A DNA stretch of 64,000 nt from contig JAIWNI010000080.1 in NCBI GenBank assembly GCA_025331435.1, positions 1-64,000 of the forward strand, in the 5' to 3' direction. This document shows positions 44,397-55,654 of the stretch, piece by piece. The stretch comes from Choanephora cucurbitarum. Taxonomy: Eukaryota; Mucoromycota; Mucoromycetes; Mucorales; Choanephoraceae. The notes beneath the pieces are model-generated. The model was not told the origin of the DNA. It did not search any database and saw only the letters and a program-made list of their open reading frames with translations. The number at the start of each line of letters is the position of its first letter. The stretch's first letter is position 1. Made by a program: the position numbers and the translations under genes.

Positions 44397-46109
44397 ATGA
44401 TGTTGACAATGCAGTCGGCCATCTGGGCTACAACCGCGTTAACTATCGCAAGACTGCCAACACCCTATAGAGTAAAAACCGAAGAAACTCGACAGTCAAA
44501 TGTGTACCGTGATGTGTTTGATGGCGATGTTTACCAAAGCCACAAACAACTTTTCAGAAATGACTATGATATGGTCATCGCACTCTACATCGACGGGTTC
44601 AACCCAACAAAAAGAGGGTCAACTTCGATGGTTACCTTCATGGCTGTTATCTTAAACCTTCCACCTGACATTCGGTAAGAGAACAACCTCTGTTAATAGA
44701 ACTTGTTGAACTGATCATGTTATTGAAATCTAGTTACAAGAAGGAGAATATGTTGCAAGTGTTCATCACTTTCGGCGATAAAAAGCCTAAAAACTTGTTC
44801 AGCTATCTTCTGCCCACTTTTCAAGATCTGTTGACACTGGAGAAAAAGGGTATGAGGGTACATACTTACGATGGCCATACCTTTGATGTCAAAGCATTTG
44901 TTGTTGCTGTCATCGGGGATTTCCCCGCAATGTTAGAATTGATAGCACACAAAACGCATGCATCAACATACGGCTGCCGTATATGCAAAGTTGAAGATGT
45001 TTCTCGGGAAAACAAAAGAGGGTTTTCCTTTGTTGGGGGTGATGAAGCTGCCCAGATTAGAAGGTTGATCGATTTTGATGTTCAAGAGGTAAATGACAAT
45101 AGAAAAAAAGATTGAGAAATCCTTCTAGATTGCGATGATTAACATTTACGTATAGGAATCGTTTGGCATCAAGCATACGACACCTTTAAAATTCTTTTCT
45201 TGCTTCAAAAACTCCTCTTTTCTCTGTTTGGATGAGCTGCATCTCTGGGGTCACAATGTGGCCAGACAGTTGTGGAACCTGATTTCTTCTGGTGATGACA
45301 GCAAGAATCGCACCAAGAATGTCTTGTTTTTGAAGAACAGATACAGAGAACAAATAGGCCAAATAATGAACAATGCAAAGAAAAACGCAACCGGTGAAGC
45401 CTTTGAAGGTGTATTGATGGGTGAGTAGATTGCGCAAGTCTTTATCTTTAGGATATCTGTGTTAAGTATAATGCGCTAACAAACTTGACGTTGCATTAGA
45501 CATACACAATAAGCCCGGGTATGCCAGAGGTGTTGACTGGATTGAATTCTTGCAGCATGTTGTTCCAAATGTTTTGCCATCAATGTATGAAAAACAGAAC
45601 TATGAAACCAACATAAGAAAGAACAGACTAGACCAGACAGCATTAGATCAAATGCGCAACGCTTTACAATGTTTATCAGAAGCTTGTTCAATCTCTTTGC
45701 AGTTCTCCATTTCTAAAAATGACATTAGAAGAATTGAAGACAACATAGCAAACTGGCATTCCTTCCTTAAAACACATTTTACCAATGATGTATTCACTGT
45801 AAATCAGCATAGTCTGACGCATCTTGGATACATCATAAAAAACCAAGGCCTAGTTCTTCCACGGCATCCGAAGATACCCAGACGTTTCTTGAAACAATGG
45901 TATGGTCAACAATTAACGTTAGACTTTTTAAAACTAATGTTTGTTACAGGCCGATGACGATGAAAGCTCTCTACTTGAGAAAAGATAGTAAGTTCTTGCA
46001 TTAGTTTAGGATGCTTGGCTTAGATATTGCTACAGACATTCTAATGTTTTTCATGTAGCTTGCAGGGAGAAGTTTCCGACAACTTGGCAAAATTTCCCCT
46101 GTTAAGTAA
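44397..46109 (+). pseudogene. Tnp2/CACTA-like transposase fragment with introns
   Basis: Exons 44397?-44674, 44734-45088, 45156-45420, 45500-45899, 45950-45987 and 46066-46109; every junction after the first exon is GT-AG and in phase. Recognisable blocks are ALYIDGFNPTKRGSTSM, VHTYDGHTFDVKAFVVAVIG, GDFPAMLELIAHKTHASTYG with a CRIC zinc-binding pair, and VFTVNQHSLTHLGYI. These fit the Tnp2-type transposase family (CACTA/Plavaka-like). The usual C-terminal segment after the last block is missing, and no clear N terminus precedes 44397, so it is probably truncated or decayed. It abuts the DIRS element at 280 bp. Confidence 0.65.
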
Positions 46110-47872
46110 CGGGGTAATGTATTGGCTAGTTATGATTGAATTTGTGCTAACATTTTTCACCGTTCTATCAAAGCACAAATTTAAGATCATGTGGCAGAAA
46201 AAAGGCTGACGGCGGCCTACTACTGCATGATACTTATACTGTTTTGCAGTATGAAGCAAAGTCGTCCTTAGCCAGCAAAGAAAGTCTGCAACAGGACTTT
46301 GAAAAAATGATTCAAAGTGCAGCAAAAAATATAAAAAAAAAATGAAGAATGAATTTGAAGACCCTAAAGTGATATTAGTGCAAACGTCTGGTAGGTTTAA
46401 AATATAATGTTGATTTTGTATACAAAATTCATTTCATTTATGTAAAGGTCTTTGTTTGGATTTTTACTTGGTTGATTGCTATCTTGACGATCCTTTGTAC
46501 AGATGCATTCATTTTGAACAATGTTTTTTACCAGACAACAGAAATGACTACTCCCGCCTCTTGAGCCTATACAAAGGCTTAAAAAAACAAGGCAAACATA
46601 ATCTCTTTTTGTTTTACTTTTTTTAAAAATAAAATTAAACTGTCTTATAAACTTTGATGGGGGAAGTAATGAAGTGTTATTCAAAGTAAAGAAAATGATT
46701 GTAGTGTTTTGTTATAACAATAAATAAATAGGAGCTAACAAGACGGCCCTGAAATTCAGTAGAAGGTATGACTATACTGGGAAGAGAAGGTTTGGCAGAA
46801 GTCGTTAACGCTCTCCTTTTCTTTTCCATGTGTTTAGACACTGCTATATACTTTGTCAAATCTTTTTTCCAATCAATTGCACTCACTTTTATCGAACCGA
46901 TAAAAGCCCTCAAAAGCCTATCTTTGACTTTCCAAAAGCAAGAAATCTCTTTAAGGTCAAAAAGTTTCGAATTTTAGGTATAGACATAGTTGCCGAATTG
47001 ATTGAGTAAAGTGAAATATCTTGAGCCAAACGTAAGCAACTGACTTTAATCATTTCGTTACATGTTCAGAATCATTGAACATAATCAACCATTTAGACTA
47101 TAGAACGATGTAGTTGGTTGATTTGAAAGGCCCTTAATAGCTTTACTATTGCACACACTCATGAAAAGTATACAGGAAAGGAGTTTCTCTGTTGTATGCA
47201 TTCTCATCTCAAATTAGTTTATTTTTGACAGGTTCCATTTTGGGCTATAAACATCCGAGCTCACAAGTACGCAAAAGAACTAAGTCTCATTACCCTTTCT
47301 ATCGCTCGAATCAAAAGTAGATGTTGAACATCGTTAAAATGCTAACGATCTTGTATTTGACTATATTTATCATTATATAGTGAAATAAGCAAGCAACACT
47401 TACCCTATCCCTCTTATTCCAACAAGATGAGTCAGCTCTATTGTGAACGATGCGATTTTAAGTAAAAATTCATCCTGATCTAAGTTAATATCGTACACAT
47501 CATTGTCATTGGCATCAGTCGAACTCACAAAGTCTGATCATCAATGCTTGATATTTCTCTGCTTGAACATTTGTTTTGTCTTGTATAATTGAGTGGGTAA
47601 AGGTCTACTCTAGTCTGCATGCAAATCGAGCAAATACGAGATGCATATCCGAGTGTTTAGTGTTTAATGATATGGTCATTCTTCAGCAAGCCTCGAAAAA
47701 AAAGTATGGATTCAATCTAAGTAAACATCATTTCGAAAGCATGTGTCAGTCTCAAGTTCAATTAGTTGAGCGCTATGAAACTACCCTGAATACTAAAGTG
47801 ATGTTGCAATGAGACAGTTGAATGAGTGTTGGTAAAGTAATCGACCGTTGTTTGCATTTCATTGTGTGCTAT

Positions 47873-47908
47873 GTTAAAATCATACGGATTGTTAAAATCA
47901 TACGGATT
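47873..47908. repeat. Two tandem copies of an 18-bp unit
   Basis: GTTAAAATCATACGGATT occurs twice in a row with no mismatch. Confidence 0.9.
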
Positions 47909-48987
47909 CTAAAACAGGCCGAGAGATTGGTTTTAGCCTACTTTTATACAGACAATGTTACAATCAAAACCGCGAACCTGTCAGGCCAATGATGTATTCG
48001 AAGAAAGTGTACAGAAGAGATTAAAGAAAAAAAAGTAAAAGCAAGAAAATACAAATAATAAGAAAGAAGATGAAAATAAAAAGAAAAGGGAAAGAATTCA
48101 AAGAAAGAAGAAAAGAGGGAAAAGTCGGTCTACAAGAAGTTCGTTTATGGTGACAGACATTTATCATTTTAGTCAGACGTTGATACACCTTTATTATTTT
48201 TTAACTCGGCATTTCTTTTGTGCCATTTCTTGTATCTTTCATGCTTCTATCAGTAGACAATGCTTTTCATGCTTTGTAATAAGAGGTCTTTAAGAAGACA
48301 TTCCTCATTTTTCTATGAAACACATTACGACATCATTCACGCTAGATGAAAACATTCACTATATTTGACAATATTCGTTGTAAATTCATTGTTAGTTTGT
48401 TAACATTTCTTCTCATCTGTAGTCAACTATGATTAAATAACGGTTGATCCTATCAATATTTTTATATTTCTCTTTTCTTCTTGATAACTTTTTTTTCTTT
48501 CTGAAAAGAGGACTTCTAAACTATGTTGCAAGAAAGTACGATGTTTGCCTATGCCTTGATAATAACAATCTTGTAATCGCTCTTCGCATTATTCTTTTTT
48601 TTTTTGTTGACCGGAACAAAAGCATACTGTAAACAATTGGTTATCAAGCCTTCATTCTCAAATACTTCAAATCTCTGATTCAAGACATGGACGAAGAAAG
48701 CCAACTACCGAAAACAAGTCTCTTTACTCTCAGTTGATATGCTAGCATTTTAAATCCATCAACTTTTGTTATGATACTACCATTGCTACCACATTCACCC
48801 ACAAGATAGAACCAACGAGCTTGTGGAGCACTTGCTTTGACTATAAACAGCTACATCTATCTACAAAAGCATGTCTAAGCGCCCTAACAAGTGTAACCTT
48901 CAGGTTTTAGATCAGTGAAATTGCAAAATCACCTTTTTTTAATCTTCACCGTTCGAATGTTTACCCAAGACCTTCTTTTTGCTCAAT

Positions 48988-49056
48988 TTAAGAGTGTTTG
49001 ATTTAAGGGTATGCTCAATATAAGAGTGTATTTATCAAGAATATGCACACTCTTAA
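48988..49056. repeat. Inverted repeat flanking a 49-nt loop
   Basis: TTAAGAGTGT at 48988-48997 is the exact reverse complement of 49047-49056, and a further TAAGAGTGTA copy lies at 49021-49030. It could be a transposon terminus or cruciform; it lies just upstream of the broken ORF at 49069. Confidence 0.7.
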
Positions 49057-49068
49057 ATAAAGCGATTA

Positions 49069-49605
49069 TTGTATGCACAAATTGCTTGTGTCGACTACGA
49101 GTCAAGAAATGTAGATATGAAGTATGCTGATGGTCTTGGAAAAGCCAATAACTTGGAAGCTGTATTCATTGAATCTTCCAGCGGATTGTTGCAAGAAAAC
49201 GTCAGTCATACTCTTGAAGACGCATTGAAACTTCTAGCTGAATGCAACGGTGCACTTTGCTACGCTCTAAGCCAGTATAAGAATAGCCGGCTCAAGACCG
49301 CCATCAAAAAATCAACTTTTGGGCATTCAAGTGATCAAGGACACACTTACTCTCTCGAAGATGAATCTTAAGGAAGACCGCTTGTGGAAGTTTGTTGAGT
49401 TAAGATCTGTCGCCATTCCTACTAATTAAAATGATCGCTTTAACTCGGTGAAGATGTTTGAGCTGATTGCCACCTTGTTCTTATGTCTGAAGGAAGAGGT
49501 ACGAGTCGATATGGAGATGAAGAGAGAAAACTCTGGCCTAAAAGCTGTCCCAAAAGAAGAAAGTCTTGCTGCTCTGTTGAGCTTTTCTTGTTTCAATAAA
49601 AACTA
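49069..49605 (+). pseudogene. Decayed ORF of unknown family
   Basis: The first part (to 49371) encodes VSHTLEDALKLLAECNGALC and YKNSRLKTAIKKSTFG, which look like real protein. After a stop, further coding-like stretches continue in other frames (FNSVKMFELIATLFLCLKEE at about 49440-49500). The pieces read like one gene broken by stops and frameshifts. Its setting among transposon remnants suggests it was mobile-element cargo. I do not recognise the family. Confidence 0.45.
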
Positions 49606-52403
49606 AACATCTCGATTGATGGTCAAAAACTATACTGACTGTGAAAGACTTCCATTGGCCTTTCAAAGATTTTATTGATCATTAATAATGTCAAACACCG
49701 AAAGTGTGTTACAGATATTCCTCATTGAAATAGAGACTTCAAAATGTGATAGACAGAAAAACACCAACAAGTCAGCCACATTGTCATACATTGCAGAAAA
49801 AAAAAACTAAGATACACTTTGTGTTTCTTTGACTGATTGGTACGACTTATTACTATTTTAAGTGTCAGCATGTCAACTATGATAACTTATTTTAGGAAAA
49901 GATCTGTCTTCAATAGCCTAACCGTAGAGACAATCTCTTATAAAGATAGTTCGAAAACTATAGTCCTTACATAGCAAATTTGATTGCTCACTATTGCTTT
50001 TTGTTCATTGTTTAGAAAACAAGAATCGGCTTTGTTTGTATTCCAGAAGAATCACCACAAGGACAGAAATGTCTTTTCTGAGTAATGCTAATTAGTCTTA
50101 GCTTATTTTGCTGGAAAAAGTACATCTCAGAAGAGCGAATGACCAACATAGACTTATCGACTTTGTTAAATCCTATTTACTTATTGCTTTCAAGTGCAAT
50201 AGGCATATCAAAACAATGGTTTGAGATTCTTTTCATGCTCTGTTTCCCTTAATTTATTATGACAGTGAACTCAAAACAAAGTATGGTACATGTTCCATTT
50301 TTTTTGCAACCACAATAAATCGGCAGAATTCTGCTTGGTATTTCATTGGTTTTCGTGCTATTGTTTATTTGTTCAAACCGAGCTTTTTTTCTTTCTCAGC
50401 CATCAAATAAAAAAAAAGCTTAAAAAGGGTTTACAGAAAAGCTTATTTTTTATGAATCGCATGTCAACTATTGCTATATATTCCTGAAATCTTCTAATGA
50501 AGCCATATCTTCAACAATAGTAGCATTTAAAATGTGCGATATACGCATTGTTCAAAACAACTAAAAGAGCCTTGAAGTATATTATTTTTTCTAATAGTAA
50601 AATGCCTTGCTGTGTTGTCAATTTAAATATAGCTTCGTATTTAAAGCCCAGTTATCATTTTTAATCTGGCACTCATCTATTGTTCTTCACCATGTTTAAA
50701 AAACATACGGACAAGACCCTAACACTAAACAGTCATATCGTACAGCCATACAATAATGCTTTATTGCAGAGGAAATCGTCATTTTTCTATTCAAGATAGA
50801 ATATGATTTTTCTTTCTTGTAATTGAACCATATGAATCAAGATAAATCAGTTTTTGTCAAATTAAACAAAATCACTATAGGCGCTCTAGCTCGGACCAAA
50901 AGCTATTGCTAGTACTCGACAAATGCTATATGCCAATGGCCTTAGCAACAGTTCAGTCAGTCTAACGAATCAAGGTTAAATAAGCCACTTATATATGTAT
51001 TAGGGTTATTCCGATTTTAGTTTCAAAACCTAATTACAGCAAGTTCATGGCTTTTGGTTAGATTTCAAGTACAACAGAGCGTAGGAGTGGCTCAATTACT
51101 TTGTTCTGAATCAGTCAAATGACTTCCATAGACATTGACTGATTTGCTACCTTCCCAATACAGTGATATCCTGCAATAACTAAATGAGATATATATACAT
51201 TCTTACAAACCTCTCAAATAAGTTGCTATGCTCCTATCTACCTTGCAGACGAAAATTAGACAGTTTCGATGCCTTTAGTAGGGCTGTCAACAATTGCATC
51301 TTGACGCAAAATAGAAAACACATATGTTTCTATTTAAGCAGAAAATAAGGCAACAGTTTATTGATGTTTGTAAAGGAAAGACATAACTGAACATAAACCT
51401 TCAACATTTTTATGGTATAGTAAGCAAATTAGGGTTAGCTTTTACTAAAAAAAAAGCTGGTATTTTGTCAGCTGCTTCCCGCACTGTATTAAAAGCGATG
51501 ACTTCTGATACAGGCGGTAAGAGTAACTCAACCTTCTGCTCTGAATCTAATGAGCTAAAAGTATCGCATGATAAGGTTTCCAGGCATGCTCAATAGTACT
51601 AACGAGCAATGCAAGTGCGTCTGAATTTAAAATGAATGGACAGATGAACCTGATAAAAAGAAGAAATAATAAAGAGCTAGCTGTCCTTGATACTTGAAGA
51701 AACAAAAACAAAAATAGAAGGCTGCAAGTCTATCTGGTACAGTAAAGGTACTACAGTCTTCTGCAACTCACCTAGGCATAGGTTAGATTGCTTAAAGCAG
51801 CGTTCGAAGAAACAAAAAAGAGCCAAGAGTTTTTTATTGTTATATCCAGTTCCTATGCCTTCATTTGTGTTCAAATTGGTCATAAGTCATTGTGAATAAA
51901 GGACGATAGAGAATGCCCAAAATATATTTCGGCTATAGAGATAAACTTATCCATTTATTTGGAGAAGAAGTTAAGTGTTGTCAACCGTTGGTAACTAGGC
52001 CAAACAAATTCTATGTGCACCATTAAATGCAATTATCAACTTAGTCAGCAGAATGCGAGCCCATCGAGTTATCACTTGTATTGCCAACCACATTGATTTG
52101 CTGACAAAATACTTTTATTGTCAGATTAAACATCAATACATTCTTATTCATAAACATAGGCAGACATGAAAAAAAGTATTCTAGGTCTTTGTTGCTATTC
52201 TCAAGCCTCTCATTAAGGCTCCTTGACCGTTCATCAACAGATACAATCATCTGTGTCTTTGATCTCACTCTCATTTTATAAATGGCAAATTTTCAGGCAC
52301 ACAGCTTGCCTTAAAAGTCACACGCGTTCTGAATCGACGCGGTTCATTCTTTTTATTTTTCGCGAAAATCTTCTTTTTTTTTTTCTCTATCTGTATAAAT
52401 CCA
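49606..52403. other. Gene-poor AT-rich DNA
   Basis: 2.8 kb without a supportable gene, RNA or clear repeat. The last part is the SPC25 promoter. Confidence 0.5.
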
Positions 52404-53350
52404 ATGGAAAAATCACCTTTATTCGAACTTGCTGATACCATAGAAAATTTGATAGTTCGAGCACAAACTAATATAGACCAACACATCGAAACGACTGAAG
52501 CAGAAGTTTTAGTCTTTACAGAAGAATCCAAAAAGAAAGTCACTCAACTAAAGGGTAAAAGAACAAAAGAGGACAACACTCTCATACACGTTATTTATTG
52601 ACAACAACAAAAAAAAAGAACAGAAAGACCGTCTGTTAAATGAAATCGAATCAGCTAGTAACCGCACTTCAGAACTAAAGAAAAGTAAAAAAGTAAAAAA
52701 ATAAAAGAGAGGACGGAGCGATCATGACTGACAACAAAAGCAACCGTTAGAATTAGATGCTATTCATAGTCGAACATTGTCTTCTCAGGAAGCTCATGAA
52801 AGACGACACACACTAGAGTCCATGGAACAACACAATCAGCAATTAAGGTCTGAGCGAGATCAGCTTCAACTGGAGTTACAGAAAAAAAGGAAAGAGCAAC
52901 AGGCAAAAAAGATGTTGGATGCCAAATTCATCCAAGAGACCATGACTCAACTTCAAGCAAGTATCAATCTGATGCAACTTGAACTGATCAATACCAAAGG
53001 TAAACCTTTTTTTTATTGCTTATCTAGGTCAAGCAAACTCAATAGACTATGTTAGATAACGGTACTGTCATCAAGGTTGTCATGAAACATGTGAATCCAC
53101 ACGATCCTGAACAAGCTTTCACACTTGTTCATGATCTAGATGAAGAACAGCGCTATCGATGTAAGTAAAACTAAAAGTTTCCTTGGTATACACCATTGCT
53201 CATTGATGCTCTATAAAAAAAGTGGTCCAATCAAATCCAATTCTGCCCCAAGCTTATATAAACCCAATACTGAATGAGCTTAATGATACACGCGATTATT
53301 ATGCGTTTTTGAAAAATGTGCGTAAAGTGTATCAAGATACTTTGAAATAA
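52404..53350 (+). CDS. SPC25: Kinetochore protein SPC25
   Basis: Five exons, 52404-52554, 52619-52684, 52751-52999, 53056-53160 and 53223-53350, give 232 aa (human 224). The N-terminal two thirds is a long coiled coil (QQLRSERDQLQLELQKKRKE). The C-terminal globular domain has VNPHDPEQAFTLVHDLDEE and ends TRDYYAFLKNVRKVYQDTLK, matching the FSAFLANVRKAF segment of human SPC25. It is part of the Ndc80 complex that ties kinetochores to microtubules. The junction of exons 2 and 3 has an alternative in-frame pair (48-nt intron); the 66-nt intron was preferred for its spacing to a CTGAC branch-like site. Confidence 0.82.
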
Positions 53351-53543
53351 AGCTAAATACCCATAAAACGTCATCCTTTCTCTCAACCAATCATCATCTG
53401 CTTCATTACAGAGTCAGCATGCTATAATTAGTAGTCGAAAGATGTGTGCCAAATAAAAAATGTGTTTAAGAGTGGATGAATGACAGCGGGCACTCTTCTT
53501 TTTTTTTCTTGCCTATTATTTTCTTACATTTAAACTTATAGAA

Positions 53544-54017
53544 ATGGTAAGATAAAAAGACAACTCAAAGGAACAGAGTCTCACTCTATTGCATCTTAGG
53601 GTGCTGTCAGCCGTTATCCTTATCCTAAAGATGTCTGGTAAGTGATCTCTTGAAAAACAGCAATAAAAAAAATCATCATAAGCTCATGTGTTTTTTTTTA
53701 ACTAAAGGTCTCCTGCCGGTGGTTGGTGGTCCAGACCTAAGAACTGGAAGTCTAACACTGCTGTTGCTGCCGTCGGTATGGCTGTTACACTTGGTGCTAT
53801 CTGGAGATACTCTGCTGAAAAAGAAGTAAATACATCATCTATTCATCTACATTCACACACGGTTTCTTATTTATATTTGTATAGGTTCGTTACCAAGAAC
53901 CCAAGCGTTGGATTCCTTCTATGATGGTAAGTGTTTTGTATACTCTTGTTATTGAGTAATATCATAGTAACTTGTTTCTATTAGTGGGCTAAGCAATACA
54001 AGGACCAACAAAAATAA
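53544..54017 (+). CDS. 77-aa five-exon membrane protein, probably mitochondrial
   Basis: Exons 53544-53546 (ATG alone), 53600-53637, 53708-53825, 53885-53926 and 53985-54017. The joined protein starts MGAVSRYPYPKDVWSPAGGW, continues WSRPKNWKSNT, has one hydrophobic helix (AVAAVGMAVTLGAIW) and then a charged part YQEPKRWIPSMMWAKQY. All junctions are GT-AG and in phase. The layout, with a Pro/Trp-rich head, one membrane helix and an aromatic basic tail, is like small fungal complex I-type accessory proteins, but I cannot name it. Five exons for 77 codons argues for a real gene. Confidence 0.75.
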
Positions 54018-54071
54018 ATACATTGCACATTGATTAAAGACTACATCTTTATTATTGTATAATGGAATTCG

Positions 54072-55591
54072 TTAGAATTCATCTCTCATTTGTTCTGTTG
54101 GAATTGTTGGAATTGTTGGAATTGTTTGAACTTCATGTGGTTCTGTAGTAGTCAATTGCTTTGTCTGTGAATGGAAAAGAGGCTCAATATCAACCACACT
54201 AGTTAGCCATAACATAAGACCAGCTACAATGCAGGCTAAGAGCAATGTATAAAGAGGGTTGATCTGAACACCTGTAGGGAATTGGAGGGGTAATGAGACA
54301 ACACGGCAGGTATTATCAGCAGAACCGCTGACTAACAAGCGTCTATCAGGACTGATACCAATACAGGTGATGGCAAATCCATGTGCATTCTTGATGGTTG
54401 CCAATTGTCGCAATGAAATAGCATCGAATACATGGATACTGAGATCAGCAGTACCAAAAGCCAAGAGACCACCATCTTGACTGATGGCAAAGGCAGTGAT
54501 AGGAGCCTTACTGACCTTGACACGCTTCAGTTGCTCCAGAGAATAAGCATCGTATTGAATAAGATAAGCACCGCGTTTGGTTATACCATTCAGTACAGCA
54601 AACCCAACTTGCTTTGTATAACCTCTACCATATCTATCCTGATCATGTTAATCACATAGTGCTCCTAACTACCTTGTTGTTTTTATTTTTACCTAAATGC
54701 TCTAAAATGAACTGTGCCCATATTCTTCACAGTGCTTGAACTATTGATAGTCTGGACTATCTTGCCTACATTCTTACCGCGCAAATTGATCAAGCAGATT
54801 CTATCCCGCACAACGCACACAAGTTTCTCCTTTTCAAGATTGATGTCTACATCTAATATTTCATCATCTGTTGAGATACGAATAGGTTCAGGCGAAAGAG
54901 AATCCCATTCAGGATGCTTAAAGACATTGATATGGCCATCTGTAGTGCCTGTAGCAACCAAAGCCCCATCTTGACTAAAGCGGATCACTCGCTAGAGATT
55001 ACGTAAGCCAAAAGCATATAGTGTTTGTCTATAACCTATTTTACCTGATAATCAACAGGGTCTTTGCTTTCTACTGTCTTGAATGCTTTTTCTAATTCGA
55101 ATCTATGTAGATGTTAATGCATCAGACTATACATGAATAAGGGAAATAGTCGAACTTTACTTGTCTTCTAATACTTGAAATACACGACAGTTTTTGTTTT
55201 TGCCTTGTTTAACATGTTCTTCTGATCCGTTGACACCTGCAGCCACAATAGGTTTCTATGATCAAGTTAGATAGACTTCAAAGACTGCTATAACTAGCTT
55301 ACAGAAGGATGTGTATCCATGCACATGGGAGCATCTTCATCTGCCTCAAATTCAAATGTGGCATCTTCTTCTAATGCCTTTCTTCTAACATCTACTTTAT
55401 AAGATACCTTTTATATATATGTGAGTACATGTCAGTATGACAAGTAATCTAAAGTTCTCTCTTACTAGTTTATTTTTAACACCTGAGCGAGAAGAGCCTC
55501 CACCTGCACCAATCAAGAGTTGGTTATCAGAAGTAAAACTCAAGGCATAAACAGGAATGCCAATGGGTGCAGAGAAGTGAGGACACGACAT
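54072..55591 (-). CDS. SEC12: SEC12-like guanine nucleotide exchange factor for Sar1
   Basis: Six exons, 55591-55466, 55407-55303, 55255-55161, 55102-55045, 54991-54693 and 54633-54072, give 414 aa. The beta-propeller begins with FTSDNQLLIGAGGGSSRSGV, the Sec12/PREB signature loop that binds potassium in the yeast enzyme; later blades include FSQDGALVATGTTDGHINVF and ISPDRRLLVSGSADNTCRV. A C-terminal membrane helix (LLLACIVAGLMLWL) is followed by a short lumenal tail with three IPT repeats. It activates Sar1 on the ER to start COPII coat assembly. Stop lies 64 bp from that of NDC1's neighbour arrangement (NDC1 stop 55655), same strand. Confidence 0.92.
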
Positions 55592-55654
55592 GATTAGAGA
55601 AAAGAAAAAAAATAGCCCGCTTAAGAAGAACTGTACAACTGTATATATTTTTAT

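Larger units (their letters stand above)
46110..49068. other. Gene-poor DNA, probable decayed transposon
   Basis: No supportable gene. It contains a short ORF start near 47427 (MSQLYCERCDF, a possible zinc-finger remnant), a purine-rich strand at about 48000-48125, a tandem repeat and an inverted repeat (listed separately). Confidence 0.5.

Noticed and set aside
47427..47815. Short ORF starting MSQLYCERCDF and a following 78-codon ORF
   Set aside because: The first resembles a zinc-finger remnant but ends at once; the second has no domain and does not join in phase.
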